Source: Euonymus europaeus
Lineage: Eukaryota; Streptophyta; Magnoliopsida; Celastrales; Celastraceae
Assembly (NCBI GenBank): GCA_963580455.1
Contig: OY756969.1
Location: 9,687,501-9,751,500 of the forward strand
Direction of reading: 5' to 3'
Length of the DNA: 64,000 bases
The notes below the pieces were generated by a model that ran no database searches, was not told the DNA's origin, and saw only the letters and a list, made by a program, of their open reading frames with translations. Below, one piece after another: positions 11,700 through 22,790 of the stretch (positions are counted from its first letter, which is position 1; each line of letters starts with the position of its first letter). Position numbers and translations under genes: made by a program.

Positions 11700-12419
11700 C
11701 AAATTTTTGATTCAGGAGCTTCATGAAGGGGGTCTGGCAGGCCACTTTGGCATTGATAAAACTGTTAATTTGGTGAAGAGCAGGTTCTATTGGCCGCACC
11801 TCCGGCATGACGTGATCAAAGTTGTCAAGCATTGCCGCACTTGTCAGCTTAATAAAGGTACGAAACGGAACACCGATTTATACACTCCGTTGTAAGTTCC
11901 AAATCGTCCTTGGGAACACATTAGCTTTGATTTTGTTCTAGGATTGCCAAAGACTGCAGCTAGTCATGTTCTATAATGGTAATTGTGGATAGATTTTCCA
12001 AGATGGCCCACTTCATAGCTTGTAACCGCACCCATGATGCTTCTCGTGTGGCATCCTTGTTTTTAAAGGAGATAGTTCGGCAACATGGTCTTCCTTTAAG
12101 CCTGGTTTCATATCGGGACAGTAAATTTGTGAGTTATTTCTGGAAAACTCTTTGGATCAAGCTTGGTACCCAGATCAAATATTCCAGTGCTTTCCATTCG
12201 CAGACCAACGGTCAAACCGAAGTGATAAATCGAAGTCTGAGAAATTTATTGCGTTGTTTAATCCAAGATCATGGTGGCTCTTGGGACCTCATTCTCCCTA
12301 TAGCGGAATTTGCTTTTAATAATTCTCCAAATCAGATAATAGGGTGTTCTCCTTTTGAAGTTGCCTATGGCATTCACCCGAATCTCCCATTGATCTTCAT
12401 GCTCTACCCTCTAAGCTGA
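11700..12419 (+). pseudogene. integrase of the gypsy element, catalytic Asp changed
   Basis: The zinc finger is HEGGLAGHFGIDKT...CRTCQ (H-H-C-C). The core shows ISFDFVLGLPK (first Asp), then VSYRDSKF where the family has S-D-R-D, so the second catalytic Asp is Tyr (codon 12111-12113), and NGQTEVINRSL with the Glu intact. A frameshift or stop near 11894-11975 and another near 12400 break the frame. Integrase would insert the cDNA; this copy could not even if read through. Confidence 0.92.
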
Positions 12420-12955
12420 GGCCAAGTGAATTAGCTTTAGAATTCCCTGATCATTTGCGAGCGACTCATGCGGAAATTAAGAGGCGTATTGTTCTCAGTA
12501 ATGATAAATATAAGTTGCACACGGATCAACATCATCGTCTGGAGGAATTTCAGGAAGGAGAGTGGGTCCTTATACGTCTTCGTGCGGAACGTTTCTCTTC
12601 TGGTTCGTATCACAAGCTTCATGCTCATCGAGCAGGACCTTATCAGATCAAAAAAAGACTTGGCCCCAATGCTTATCTGATAGCTCTTCTTGAATGGCTT
12701 AAAATTAGTCCTATTTTTAATGTTGAAGATCTCACACCTAATGAACCCCCTTCTGACTCCACGTCATTACTGCCGCACATTCCTCAGTCTAGCTCGAAGG
12801 AATAATTCCCTGCTGAGATTTTGGATCACCAGTTTGTATCCACACGTAGGGGTGGTTATGATAAGTTTCTGGTTGCTTGGCGTGACAAGCCTTTGGGAGA
12901 AGCTGTATGGATGACTGATAGCCAACTCCAATCTTTGTTCCCGGGTCTCTTATAA
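12420..12955 (+). pseudogene. integrase C-terminus and chromodomain
   Basis: After the core, EFQEGEWVLIRLRAERF and AGPYQIKKRLGPNAY are the GPY/F-type C-terminal module. TAA at 12803 precedes a short chromodomain-like tail (AEILDHQFVSTRRGGY, FLVAWRDKPL, AVWMTDSQLQ), ending at TAA 12953. Chromodomains of chromoviruses target insertion to modified chromatin. The stop removes it from the polyprotein. Confidence 0.85.
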
Positions 12956-12999
12956 CAATTCCCCTAGGGCACTTCGTTGGTGGTGACTTCTTCAAGCAG

Positions 13000-13008
13000 C
13001 GAGGGAAT
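13000..13008 (+). other. polypurine tract of the gypsy element
   Basis: GCGAGGGAAT abuts the 3' LTR start TGGCACAG. It is the expected position of the plus-strand primer, though short. Confidence 0.55.
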
Positions 13009-13318
13009 TGGCACAGTACCTGATCTCCTAGAACAAGGCCCAGTTATTTAGTATGTTGAGTCCTGTTAGGGGCCTCTTTTGTAAGCCCACGTTATGGGTT
13101 GTTTTTAGCTCGGGGTCTTGAGTTGTTAGAGCAGTTTTTGCAAAAGAGAAGAAGGTGTTTATTTTGTTTTTGCAACAGGTGAAGCTGCGCCTCCTAATAT
13201 TGTACTGTGAGTGTTTCTAATTGCTTTAGAGAGTGATTCTCTACACTTGAGAGTGAATCTCATTTTGGCAGTTATTAATATATCGGGTTCCCGAATTGTT
13301 GCTTGTTAGATTGCATCA
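13009..13318 (+). repeat. 3' LTR of the chromodomain gypsy element
   Basis: 310 bp, starting TGGCACAGTACC and ending TTGCATCA, followed by the target duplication TAAGA. It is nearly identical to the 5' LTR. Confidence 0.93.
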
Positions 13319-14122
13319 TAAGAAACCTAACCAAGGTCTCCTAATTGAGATGACAGATTAGTGAAGACTAATTGAAAACAAATCTTCAAGAAAACTACCA
13401 GTCGATGCTTGACAAAGATCGCCTTACGTTCTAAACCAAAGAAGTGAAGAAGAACTACAGTTCAGAGGAACGACCATGGGTCGTGCAGTGATAGTGATGG
13501 TGAAAGGCGGACAGAGGTTAGACACCACAAAACCCCATAACATAGTGGTGGCTTAGGTAGTAGTGGCTATGGTAGTAGCGGTGTCAGATTGAGATCTGAG
13601 ATTTATCTGAGGTGTCATGCGAGAGAGAGAGATTTACTGTGTGAGAGAGGGATTATCTTGATAGAGGTAGCTAGGGTAAAGGGAAGTGAGGCGGGGTGAC
13701 TTTACTGATATAGCTTTCCTTGTGTAACAATTTTCTAAATTAAAACTAATAGAAAAATTAAATTTTTTTACCAACTGATTAAATTCCATTAGTAAATTAA
13801 TTTTCCAAATTAAAATAAAATAACAAATAATTTCTTATCGACGGATTAATTTCTATCGGTGAATATATAATTTACCGACGGAATATTCCGTTGGTAAAAG
13901 TTTTCAAATTAAAAATAAAAAATATTTACGGACGGAAATTCCGTCATTCATCCGCCACAAATTTCTCCGCCACAATGGCGCCAAATATTAAATGAGAAAA
14001 ATTTATCGGTAATAATTTCGTCAGTAATCTGTTGATAATATTCAAAATGCAAACTTCATTGTTAATCCGTCAGCATTTAGTGACAAACTTGTCTATTGAT
14101 AATCGCCGGTTTTCTTATAATG

Positions 14123-15581
14123 GTTATTATTTTCGTGCCAATTGAATTATGAGTGTGGAATTTTACAAACATGTGATGGCCATCAAGAAAAGAGAGCTAA
14201 GAGGCAAAGTACATACCTGCGTAGAGGCATCAAGAAAGGACCCAAATCGAGTATTGAGCCCTTTTATCTTCGATTGACATTGGCCTATTGATGAGATGAA
14301 CCACACTCATAGATACTATATTTTATTTAGGTTTTGGAACTAAGCATAAGAGAAGAAAAAGAAAAGAAAAGGGGAGACACAAGAGAGGGGCGACAATTAT
14401 CTAAATTGATCGCCTAGTTTGATCGCATGGTTTAACTAAAAGTTTGAATCGACGTTGTAACTATACTCTTGATTTCATATACATATACATATATATATAT
14501 ATATATATGATTTGCCTGAAAACATGACAGGTATGATTGATTATCCAAAGTGGTAATAGACGTAAGAAACATATGGGGATGTGGGTATCTAAATCTTTAA
14601 ACTTGTAAAAAGAACCAAGAGTTTAGGTTTTCCATAAGGAGAAGGTTTAATGGGATTAGTCAGTCTCCTTATTCCCTCGAATAGAATATGTAATCAAGAA
14701 AGAAATCTTTATCCCCTAGCCTAGAAACAAATCTCTACGTCATCCTCAACTAAACCAAGCCCGGGTGATAACCTAATTGAAGAAGTTGAGCTTGTGCAAT
14801 ACTACTGAAGTTTTATTTGTTTTTGATAAGTTATGGTGTTATTATTCTCATTAATTTTTAAACACATTTATTTATTCGTACATATAGTTGACAGTTGCAT
14901 GTTCAATATTGAAACTTTGCTTGATAATTGTATGCGTGGACATTTAGATACGGAACCGCTTAATTTTAATTGAACCTCTTATATATAGCTATTGTGTTGT
15001 TTCAGAATATATTGAATTGTTTGTATTATGGAAAATATTATGGATGGTAGTGTGCTGTGCAATAACGTTTTCACGAGTTTTGTGAGTATTGTACGCCCAA
15101 CTCAGAGGTTAAGCCGAGTATATTGTTTGGAAGCGGTATTGACTTATTAGGTGTTAATTACAAGGATTGTTCCAAATCGCCTGGAGCGTTGCTGTTTTTG
15201 TTTCAAGTTGTATGATGTTTATTAGCTATGGGTTTGACTACTTATGGGCTTGTAGCTCATATTTCTTTTAATGGTTTTCTTTCAGATGATGAGGCATGAG
15301 CATTAGGGTGCATGGGATGGGATGGGAGATTGAAGTCGAATTAATGTTAAGTAAAGTTGAGAACTTAGTTGTTTTTGATTATTTTGAGAACTTGGTATTT
15401 TTGAATAAAATTGGATGTTAAGCTCTCAATTAATTAAGTTTTATTTTAGTTTGGAATATAAAACTGTTATAGTAATTGTTTAGAAATTCAGGTTTGAAAT
15501 ATTTTAGTCTGGTGTGCTGGTGGTGTCACCCACGGGATCGCAGCTTTGTCAAATCTTCAAGCTCCGAGTTGCGGGTGTGAC
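14123..15581 (+). mobile_element. probable truncated Tekay-like LTR (3' end visible)
   Basis: The right edge GCGGGTGTGACA at 15570-15581 has the TG..ACA-type end of the other long gypsy LTRs. The module at 15235-15290 (GGGCTTGTAGCTCAT, then pyrimidines, then TTTCAGATGATG) matches the shared LTR module. An AT microsatellite lies at about 14475-14510. I could not find the left boundary or a target duplication, so 14123 is only the edge of the CACTA element. Confidence 0.4.
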
Positions 15582-15693
15582 ATATCAGGCAAAGACCCTA
15601 GGCAAATGGTTGGCTGAGATTCATAAATCGATAAAATACGTATGGTTGGATACCTTCAGCACCACCGAGACGGCCGCACAAATAAGCTCGTAG

Positions 15694-17817
15694 TGTGATG
15701 ACCAACACTAAAAATTGATAGTAGAACATTTAAAGAGTAAAAAAAAATGAGTTTTTTGAAGTGCTAAGCGCCTAGGCATGTAACACAGGCGCCTAACTGG
15801 GTGCCCAAAATATATTAGAAAGAAGAAAAGAAACGAAAAGAAAATTTTATGGCCACATGCCTAGGTAATTGGGCCAATTGCCCAGTCCAGAGTCCCTTCT
15901 ATGGGGACTCTAGGTAGGGTTGGTGCGCCTAGGCATGCCCAAGGGGTGCCTAGGCGCAACACAAGAAATTTTGGGTTCTTTCAAACTTGAACTTAGACAA
16001 AACCGGGCACCATTTGTGCTGTCTGACTTTAGAGAGAGAAGGAGAGAAAATTAAGAGAGAGGGAGTGATTTTGGAGGAGATAAAACTTGGATTTCAAGGA
16101 TTCAAGAGTGGTTAACAATATTCTAGGAAGATTGAAGGAAGATTTGAGGTTTTGAAGGTAGGTTTATTAAATATGAAAACCTAGGTTTTGGGTAGGTTTG
16201 TGGAAGCCTTTGATTGTTTGAGTTTAACGGTTATGAAAGCTTGTTTAAGACTTGATTATGATTATATATTTAGGTTCTATTGTTAATTTGAAGTAGAGTT
16301 TCGCTTGGGTTGAGATTCAAGCACTTGTGTGAGATTCTAGAGATAGAAAGGTGAGTTCTCTTGGATTTATGGTTTTGTTTATATTTGTATGGATTAATGG
16401 TGATATTTGGATGATGAAATGAGTTTGATTTGTTAAAAATTGATAGGTTTGAGAAAAAGGCCAAAAACCCTGGAATTTGAGAATTTATCGATATTATGTT
16501 TGCTTGTAAATAAGGTAGGGGAAATCTTACCAATTTGTTTCATGATCTACATTGATGCCCAAAACACTATTTGATTCTTTATTGGTCTTGTATTTTGTGT
16601 TCTTGCCTTAATTTCTTCTATGGAAGAACGAACCATGAATCATATCATGATGTCTCTACATTGTTTTATGCATACCAGATTTTCATGTTCGATTTTATAT
16701 TGAGTATGGTTATTTCTTGAACGTGCATCATATGGTAGTGAATATATGTATGTAGGGTTTATATGTATATTATGGCATGCATTGTTATGCATTAAAGATA
16801 CATGGGGTGTGCGAGTATGGACTCATAGACCCTTAAGAAGATTGAAAGTTCACATGGGATGATGGTTGGAGAAGTGTCGGCTTGACTTGTGCCAAATGGC
16901 TTTCATGCAAAGCACACGCGGATATGTCAATAGGCCAGTTGTGAACCAAGTCTAGATCATGTGTGAGGTAGTTGAGACCATTTATTGGGTCATTTATTAG
17001 TGGTTAGTCTTGGAAGTAAGTGCACTCACTAATCGATTGGTGCTAGTAGAGGCCTACTGGCGATGTCCAAGAGATAAATGGTCATTGAGATTGATACAAG
17101 TGATTTTAATTTAAGTTTTAGGATATATATTGTTACACGAGATGTTCCTTTAGAATTTAACCTTATGATATTTATTGTCTACTCTTTCACCCCCACTAAG
17201 CCTTCCGCTCACCCCTTTACCTCCATTTTCTCCCCACAGGCGAGACAGGTTCTGGTACCGGAGATGCAGATCTGTAGAAGTGTCGCTGACATGGATGGCC
17301 AACTGGGGTTAGGAAGTGTGGTAGTAGTGACAATATTCTTCTTTGTGTATAACTTGGATACTTATGTTATGTTGTTATACTTGTTGAACACCTCTTTTTT
17401 GTGGGAGTCATAAATGGTTGGGAGGGTGCGTCGTGTGATCGGGACTCCGAGCCCAGTTTGAGGACCGAGTGTCTAGGATGATGTACAGGCATGAATACTT
17501 GATGTTTGTATTGCATGCTTATAATTTATGACGATCGCTTGTTGATAGATTGCTTGAGGTTCTACCTATGTGCGCAATGCATATGGATTGATAGAAAGAG
17601 GCCTTATATGTTATTGATGTGGTTTGTAAATGTTGCGCATCCGGGTTGACATTACTCGATATACGGGGAGGTGCTGCCATATTTTTTGACGGATAAGGGT
17701 TTGACTTAGTTGTGAGACAACTAGGTTATTTCTGTTGGATGAATTCTCTTATATTAAATCACATTGATGACGTAGTTTGGTAGTTTATGTAGTGCCTCCC
17801 GAGGTTGAGGCGTTACG
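15694..17817 (+). mobile_element. solo LTR, Tekay/Del-like, GCGCCTAGGC type
   Basis: A 2124-bp segment starts TGTGATGACCAACAC and ends GAGGCGTTACG, with the expected terminal A changed to G. Flanks are CGTAG (15689-15693) and CGTAC (17818-17822), a one-mismatch 5-bp duplication. Early in the LTR (15760-15960) are GCGCCTAGGC palindromes, followed by GACTTTAGAGAGAGAAG near 16026. The pyrimidine module with ACAGGCGAGACAGG is at 17187-17245, and TATACGGGGAGGTGCTG lies near 17660. The same landmarks occur in the LTR 58220-60544. Confidence 0.65.
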
Positions 17818-17979
17818 CGTACCATGGAAACTCATCAATCAAATAGCACAAAAAAAGTCTTAAAGAATCTATCATAAAAAAATGTGTTACTATTGCTTGA
17901 CATAGATCGAATAAGAGCTGAACAAACTCACAAAGAAGCAAAGGGCTTGAATAGTGAAAGTTCCAACTTATGAACTAGG

Positions 17980-18360
17980 AAAATGATTGACTATTCCCAT
18001 TTTATCTAAAAGGAACGGACTTATGTGTCGATTGAGTAAGTTGTCCATGTCACAACAAAGGAGACTAATTCAAAGAAAAGCAGAGGCACAAATAAAATGT
18101 GAACTGTGCCACTTGAGGCTTGATGAAATTGATATTAAAAGTCTTATTCTAAAGATTGGAAAAGACCACAAGGTCTTGGAAAAAGACCAGATTAGTTCAG
18201 CCGATGATGATGTCATGTCTGTGTCAAAATACTATCAACAAAAAGAGACGGGAAAATATATTCTCTTTCCAAATAATACGTCAGTTGGAAAGTTTGATTG
18301 TGAAATGGAATTCACTATGACATCAGAGTTCTCTGCAGGATATGGTTAGCCCTCAGATCT
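17980..18360 (+). pseudogene. gypsy gag-pol linker region, remnant A
   Basis: The open frame 17987-18349 includes LSMSQQRRLIQRKAEAQ and the acidic DQISSADDDVM. Its place, about 0.6 kb before a protease (excluding the solo LTR), suggests the region between gag and protease. I recognise no catalytic motif. The frame ends at 18347, before the inserted LTR. Confidence 0.5.
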
Positions 18361-18478
18361 TGAAGGGGATGTGGTTGACTCAATTTCAGCAAGCCAAATC
18401 CCTGATTTGACTAAAGAACCAAAATTTTTGTCTGAGACATTAAATGGGATTTCAACCAATGAACCAATCATATAGTAT

Positions 18479-18924
18479 TGATGACGTCCTAAATCAGTCC
18501 AAGACGTATCAGGATAGGTTTGAACAAGAGCTTTCTCGTCTGTTGATGTCCTTCCTCGGATTAGCTTCTCTCCGACAATAGAATGATCCTGTGACAAAGA
18601 GCAAACGTAAGCTAGAGGCCCGCCAGAGAGTGTTCTCTGGCGTTGGCGCTCCGACGCTCAAGTCAGATGCGAGCACAAAGGAACTCTGTGAAGTGCACTG
18701 CTCGGTGCTCTTGTAATTAGTCAAAAAATCCTCCCTTTTACCTGAGGGTTTGCCCCTTTTTATAGTGAAGGTAGTTCCTGTTTGGGTAGTTCATGACAGC
18801 TTTTTACCACTCTGAGGATGAGTACCGAGGAACGTGCATCCTTCTTCTCGGTACCGAGCATGAAGCTGTTGACAATTACATCCACGTGTCATGTCATCAT
18901 TGTAGGAGAAAATTATCCTCATCA
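18479..18924 (-). mobile_element. solo LTR with perfect 5-bp target duplication
   Basis: A 446-bp segment bounded by TGATGA and TCATCA, flanked by AGTAT at 18474-18478 and 18925-18929. On the minus strand it has a TATA-box-like CACTATAAAAAGGGGC (18753-18770), followed downstream by TGACTTGAGCGTCGGAG, a phrase I know from U3-R regions of plant LTRs; this sets the orientation. It splits gypsy remnant A between the linker and protease. Its short length and different ends place it in another family from the ~2-kb LTRs. Confidence 0.85.
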
Positions 18925-18929
18925 AGTAT

Positions 18930-19455
18930 TGTTACGTCACTTGTTCTAAGAATTTTGCTAACAGTGCCTGAACCTTACGTAAAAAAGCATGTAAAGGTTT
19001 TGTATGTTAATGCCTTGATTAATTACATTTTAGTTCCAAAAGTGTTGGTTGATAATGGCTTAACTATTAACGTTATACCAGAGTCGTTATTAACAATATT
19101 AGGGATCGCCCTTTTATTGAAATCTTCACAACTAGGACAACAATACATGGTTTTACTGGACAAGTAATACTTGCCAAAGGAGTTTTACTAATCCAATTAA
19201 TTTTTGAGAATTCAAAGTTCACCAAGTCAATATTCGAGCTAATTATAATGCTTTGTTATGAAGAGATTGGTTGCATTCCAACTGTTGCATACTATCTTCC
19301 CTCCATCATATGTTGTTTATATTTTCTGAAGATAACGTCCATTGTTGTTTATGTAGATTTTGAACCAACCATGTCAACAACTTATATGGCCGAGATAGTG
19401 GGCCCAATCAATCTTGTCATAGAAGCCTTGGAGTTTGAACAGAGTGAGCGGAATT
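18930..19455 (+). pseudogene. gypsy aspartic protease, remnant A
   Basis: VLVDNGLTINVIPESLL matches the plant Tat/Athila-type protease active site (LVDNGSA.NV.P). Continuing in another frame, HGFTGQVILAKGVLLIQL and an EEIGCIPTVAYYLPS block correspond to the later protease region, ending VVYVDFEPTMSTTY. A frameshift near 19140 separates the two halves. The Gly after Asn of the usual D-N-G-S is kept, but the Ser is Leu. Confidence 0.65.
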
Positions 19456-19559
19456 AGGCTCAGGGATGTTGTCCAGCTTTCGGGGTAGTATTGGCGATGG
19501 TAGTGGAGTAAGTAAGAATAGGAGATAGAGTATCGATTCCTATCAAAAGAAGAGTATTC

Positions 19560-20552
19560 TTGGTAAACTCCATCTTCATAAAAGTTGGTGATAATGCTAT
19601 CATTTGTCACATGTAATCTCTGATCCTACAATTATCAAACAAGTCATCTCCATTTAGAAAAAATTTATAAAAGTTAACAGTGTTAGGTATTAGCATTTGT
19701 GGTGTTAGGTTAGGGTTTATACTTGATGGTGTTATGGTTAGGATTTATGGTGTTTGATTAGGGTTTCCAATGTTATAGTTAAAATTTACAATATCGGGGA
19801 TTATAATTTGTGGTGTTAGATTAAGGTTTACAATGTTAGGGTTATGATTTATGATGTTTGATTAAGGTTTTTAGTGTTATAATTAAAATTTACAATATTA
19901 GGTATTAGAATTTGTGGTGTTAGGTTAGGGTTAGGGTTAGGGACTTAGGGTTCGTGGTGTTATAGGTTTAGAGTTTATGGTGTTAAGGGGTTAGGGTTTG
20001 TAGTGTTAGCATGTTATGTTAGGGTTTACAAATTACAATCAGGACTAAATTTATAATTTATAATGTTATTTTTAGGTTTAGGGTTTACAATATTGTGTTT
20101 TTAGAATTTAGTATTCATTATTAACTTTGCTAATTAGAGTTTTAAAAATATTAGTCAATTAAATATTTTAATTAGTGGTATGAGATCATATCACATTATA
20201 TAGTGTCATTACAAATTACAATTAATTCATATTAAATAGAAAAGAAACATACATATGTTGACAATTATAATGTATATAAATATATTAATGATATTAATTT
20301 TCAATTGCATAATTGTTTATGGACTATATTATATATAAATGAGTGTGTCGAGTAGAATCGGATCGGATAAGATCGGATCTTCGCACGTTCGGGCCGGATC
20401 GGATACGAATTTCGGATCAAATATGCCTATATCCATAGTCATTCAAAATATTCAGATTTTAACCATATCCATATCCAATATCTAGTCAACAGATTTTTCT
20501 ACTGTTTGACCAGATCGAAAATCCACGGATACGGACACATTTGCCATCTCTA
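19560..20552 (-). mobile_element. hAT element fragment, same family as 52579-54973
   Basis: On the minus strand the terminus TAGAGATGGCAAATG starts at 20552, followed by CCGTATCCGTGGAT and the CCGATCC-rich region, AT-rich DNA and a (GGTGTTAGGGTTTA)-like degenerate array (19680-20080). Near 19610 it matches the other copy again (AATGATAGCATTATCA). The other terminal inverted repeat was not found, so the fragment is truncated near 19560. The 8 bp outside the intact end is ACCCTAAG, with no partner. Confidence 0.85.
19680..20080 (-). repeat. telomere-like degenerate minisatellite inside hAT
   Basis: Repeated GGTGTTAG(G)GTT(A)GGGTTTA-like words about 25-35 bp apart, with a pure TTAGGG triplet run at 19925-19942. 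The same array in reverse orientation (CTAACACCACAAACCCTAA-like) is at 53150-53500 in the second hAT copy, so it is part of the transposon. Confidence 0.75.
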
Positions 20553-21280
20553 ACCCTAAGTGGGTGGTTGATGAATTATTGTTTGTGAGTTGCCAAAACT
20601 AACAAGTGGATTTAAGGGCAGGGCTATGATGCTTTACAGCATGATGTCGTAAACGAAAATGTTCATCCCTGCAATTTTTATACACAATCATTCCTAATCT
20701 ATGTGGTATGCTTCTAACATGTCACATAAATTAAGTAAAAAAATTAAAAGAGTAATAATATGGTACCCAATGTAACCCAATCTAACATGGAGTGCCACAT
20801 GGATCTTCCACTTATGCTCATTTTTGAAATTTGAAAAAAACAATTTCTCTATCATCATGATCATTGTTTTTTGTGGTGTAAGTTCGTCCCAATTAGGTTT
20901 ACTGCGTATAGTCTTCAAGTGGCCGTTGCTTCTCTCCATCATCAGTTTTCATAGCGTCGAACATCATCTTCGGCAATGTTGGAGGGTTTTTCCAGGTACT
21001 TTTGTATGTTTGTGTGTCTGATCTTGTTCATATGGATTTCAATTGTTGTTTTTTAATTTGGATTTTCAAAGGGGGTTTGTGGGTTTATACTATGAATCGA
21101 TCTGAAAATTTTGTGAAACATTGTTTTTTTCGTGGAATTTTAATGTGTTGCTTTGCTTTCTAATTTATGGAGTTGTTAAACGTTTTGACGCTGTTTTTAG
21201 TATAATATGTGCTCCACTTAAATTCATCTCTGACCTAGTTTTTGTTTTCTATTTAATAGTACTCCTAAATGTTTTAAGGT
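20553..21280 (+). other. spacer and possible 5' untranslated exon of the FAR1-like gene
   Basis: No protein family is seen. CCAG followed by GTACTTTTG at about 20992-21003 is a good splice-donor context. TTTGTATGCAG at 23349-23359 is a good acceptor just upstream of the FAR1-like start, so 20880-20996 could be an untranslated first exon. This is inference from position and splice consensus only. Confidence 0.3.
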
Positions 21281-21639
21281 TGTCTTATAAAAAATTGGAT
21301 TCGACTTACATTGGTTGTAATGTAGTGTTGTGTTATCCAATTAATGAGTCTATTAAATGTGTTCACATTGTTTTTCAAAAATTTTGTTCTCAAGTTACAT
21401 TATCTTTAACACATTAAATATGTGCTCCAATGAAATTTATATGTAATTTATTGTGTTGTTTTCTTATGAATGATAGGGTTAATTTTTTTAAGGTTGTTTT
21501 ATAAAGGGTTAAGTGCCAAAATGATCCTTGTACTTATCAAAAAAAGGTCAAATAAACCCTTAAACTTTAAAAGGGTTAAACAAGCTCTTTTACTTTGCTT
21601 TATGATTTCCGTTAGTCCTCATTTATGTAGGAACAGTGA

Positions 21640-22220
21640 TGGTGATGTTCTGGGATCGAGTTCATTGGTGAGGAATGTAAGTTTGGAGTCGACACTAGCA
21701 GAAGCAATGGCTGCTCTCTTTGCTATTAGGATAGCCTGGAATTTAGGATATCGTGATGTAATATTAGAAGGCGATTCAGCTGTGGTTGTTTAGGCAATTC
21801 AGTCCGGAGATCCTCAACTCACGGCATGGAGACCACTTATACTGGAGATTCGAAGGACTCTAGCTTTTTTTCAGACATGGTCTGTGCATCATGTCTTAAG
21901 GAAAGCCAATGCAGCTGCTCATCTCCTAGCCAAGCACTCGTTCCAAGAACAGCGCTTTATGATATGGATGGAGACGGTTCCTGATGCCATCACCAGCACG
22001 GTGGAACAAGACAAAGTCTTATGGATCCAGAATTGTGGTAAAAATAGGGAGCATAATGATTAATTATGTAATATTATGTACTCTCGCAGTTTATTGTATT
22101 TTCTATCAGTTTGTACCCCACCTTTGGGTGGCATGAGTGCTTTGTGCACTTATTAGTGCCTTTCTGGGCTATGCAATATATCTCAGGTCTTTGACCTTCA
22201 TGCAAAAAAAAAAGAAAAAA
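21640..22220 (+). pseudogene. 5'-truncated LINE: RNase H domain, 3' UTR and poly(A)
   Basis: Translation from about 21640 gives GDVLGSSSLVRNVSLEST, AEAMAALFAIRIAWNLGY (catalytic Glu) and ILEGDSAVVV (catalytic Asp), then a TAG at 21791. The same frame continues to AWRPLILEIRRTLAFF, WSVHHVLRKANAAAHLLA and WMETVPDAI. This is the RNase H domain (RVT_3) at the C-terminus of plant L1-type LINEs. A 3' UTR follows and a poly(A) run lies at 22204-22220. The usual last Asp is His, as in many plant copies. The 5' truncation and poly(A) indicate target-primed insertion into the Mutator-like element. No target duplication was found. Confidence 0.85.
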
Positions 22221-22224
22221 GATG

Positions 22225-22790
22225 AAAATGTAAATTGAAAATTAAAAGCCCTAATGGTCTAGGCCCTTTCTCTCCGCCACTCCCCACTATGCCTTCATCT
22301 CCCTCTCTCCGACTATCTCTCCTCTCTCTGCCACTCTCTGCCTCTACATCTCACTTCCTTCCTCTAACTCTCTCTCCCTCTCTCCACCTCTATATCTCTC
22401 TTCGCATCCCTCTCCTTCTCTCTCCACCAATTAGCCTATGAGGAGGACTTCAAAATTAAAAAATCAGAGCAAACCAAGTGTTTCCATGGACTTATCGGTT
22501 CTTTTGCCCTGATCTGATGGCTTTTTCTTGTTTTTTCTCTAGATCTTGTTCTCGTTCTGGGTAGTTTGTTCTTTGTTGGAAGCTTTTGTGCATTTTAGCT
22601 TCACTATTGTTGGGTTATTCTCCTTCCTTACTCTTTGGCAATCTTGAGATGGTCTTTAGCATATATAGATTTGAAATCAGAGGCCCAAGAACATCAGATC
22701 TAGATCTAAAATCTCTCATACTGAGATTTCTCCAGCGAGATCGTTTCTTGTCTACTGTCATTGGAAAATGACTTTTTATGATTATTTTTT
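22225..22790 (+). other. CT-rich then exon-like segment inside the Mutator-like element, possibly captured
   Basis: 22260-22440 is pyrimidine-rich (CTCTCTCC words), resembling a plant 5' UTR. 22500-22760 contains TTTTTTCTCTAGATCTTG and AGATCTAGATCTAAAATC. Its composition differs from the flanking inverted repeats. Capture of a host 5' region is a guess; no protein family is recognised. Confidence 0.3.

Larger units (their letters stand above)
7846..13318 (+). mobile_element. complete chromodomain Ty3/gypsy retrotransposon (Reina-like), inactivated
   Basis: Two LTRs (7846-8156, 13009-13318), a tRNA-iMet-type primer site, a single gag-pol reading frame and a C-terminal chromodomain form a full 5.47-kb element. 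The 5-bp target duplication TAAGA is at 7841-7845 and 13319-13323. The short LTRs, iMet primer site and chromodomain suggest the Reina clade of chromoviruses; this is inference. At least ten stop codons and several frameshifts make it non-autonomous. The LTRs differ at roughly 11 positions plus a 1-base indel by eye, so the insertion is not recent. It sits inside the CACTA element. Confidence 0.95.
4708..14122. mobile_element. CACTA transposon, probably non-autonomous, with nested insertions
   Basis: The left end reads CACTGCAAGAAAA at 4708-4720. The right end, on the minus strand, reads CATTATAAGAAAA from 14122 inward. Both are one or two changes from the family terminus CACTACAAGAAAA. Subterminal repeats of the ACCGACGGAAT type flank both ends (4727-4810 and about 13830-14110), including TTTACCGACGGAATATTCCG near 13893. 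Without the solo LTR and the gypsy element inside it, about 1.8 kb remains, with no transposase recognised. The 3-bp flanks are TTT and GTT, not identical, so pairing of these two ends is likely but unproven. Confidence 0.55.
15582..19450 (+). mobile_element. Ty3/gypsy remnant A (pol start), interrupted by two solo LTRs
   Basis: The host pieces are 15582-15693, 17823-18478 and 18925-about 19450. They carry a basic QQRRLIQRKAEAQ segment (18053-18092), similar to regions just upstream of protease in plant Tat-type gypsy elements, and a protease domain. Neither reverse transcriptase nor integrase follows; a hAT fragment begins near 19560. No LTR of its own was identified. Confidence 0.65.

Noticed and set aside
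14123..15581. Complete solo LTR with target duplication TATCA
   Set aside because: The right end is convincing, but no left end preceded by TATCA could be found.
19680..20080. Interstitial telomere scar from chromosome fusion
   Set aside because: The same array is in a second hAT copy 33 kb away, so it belongs to the transposon.
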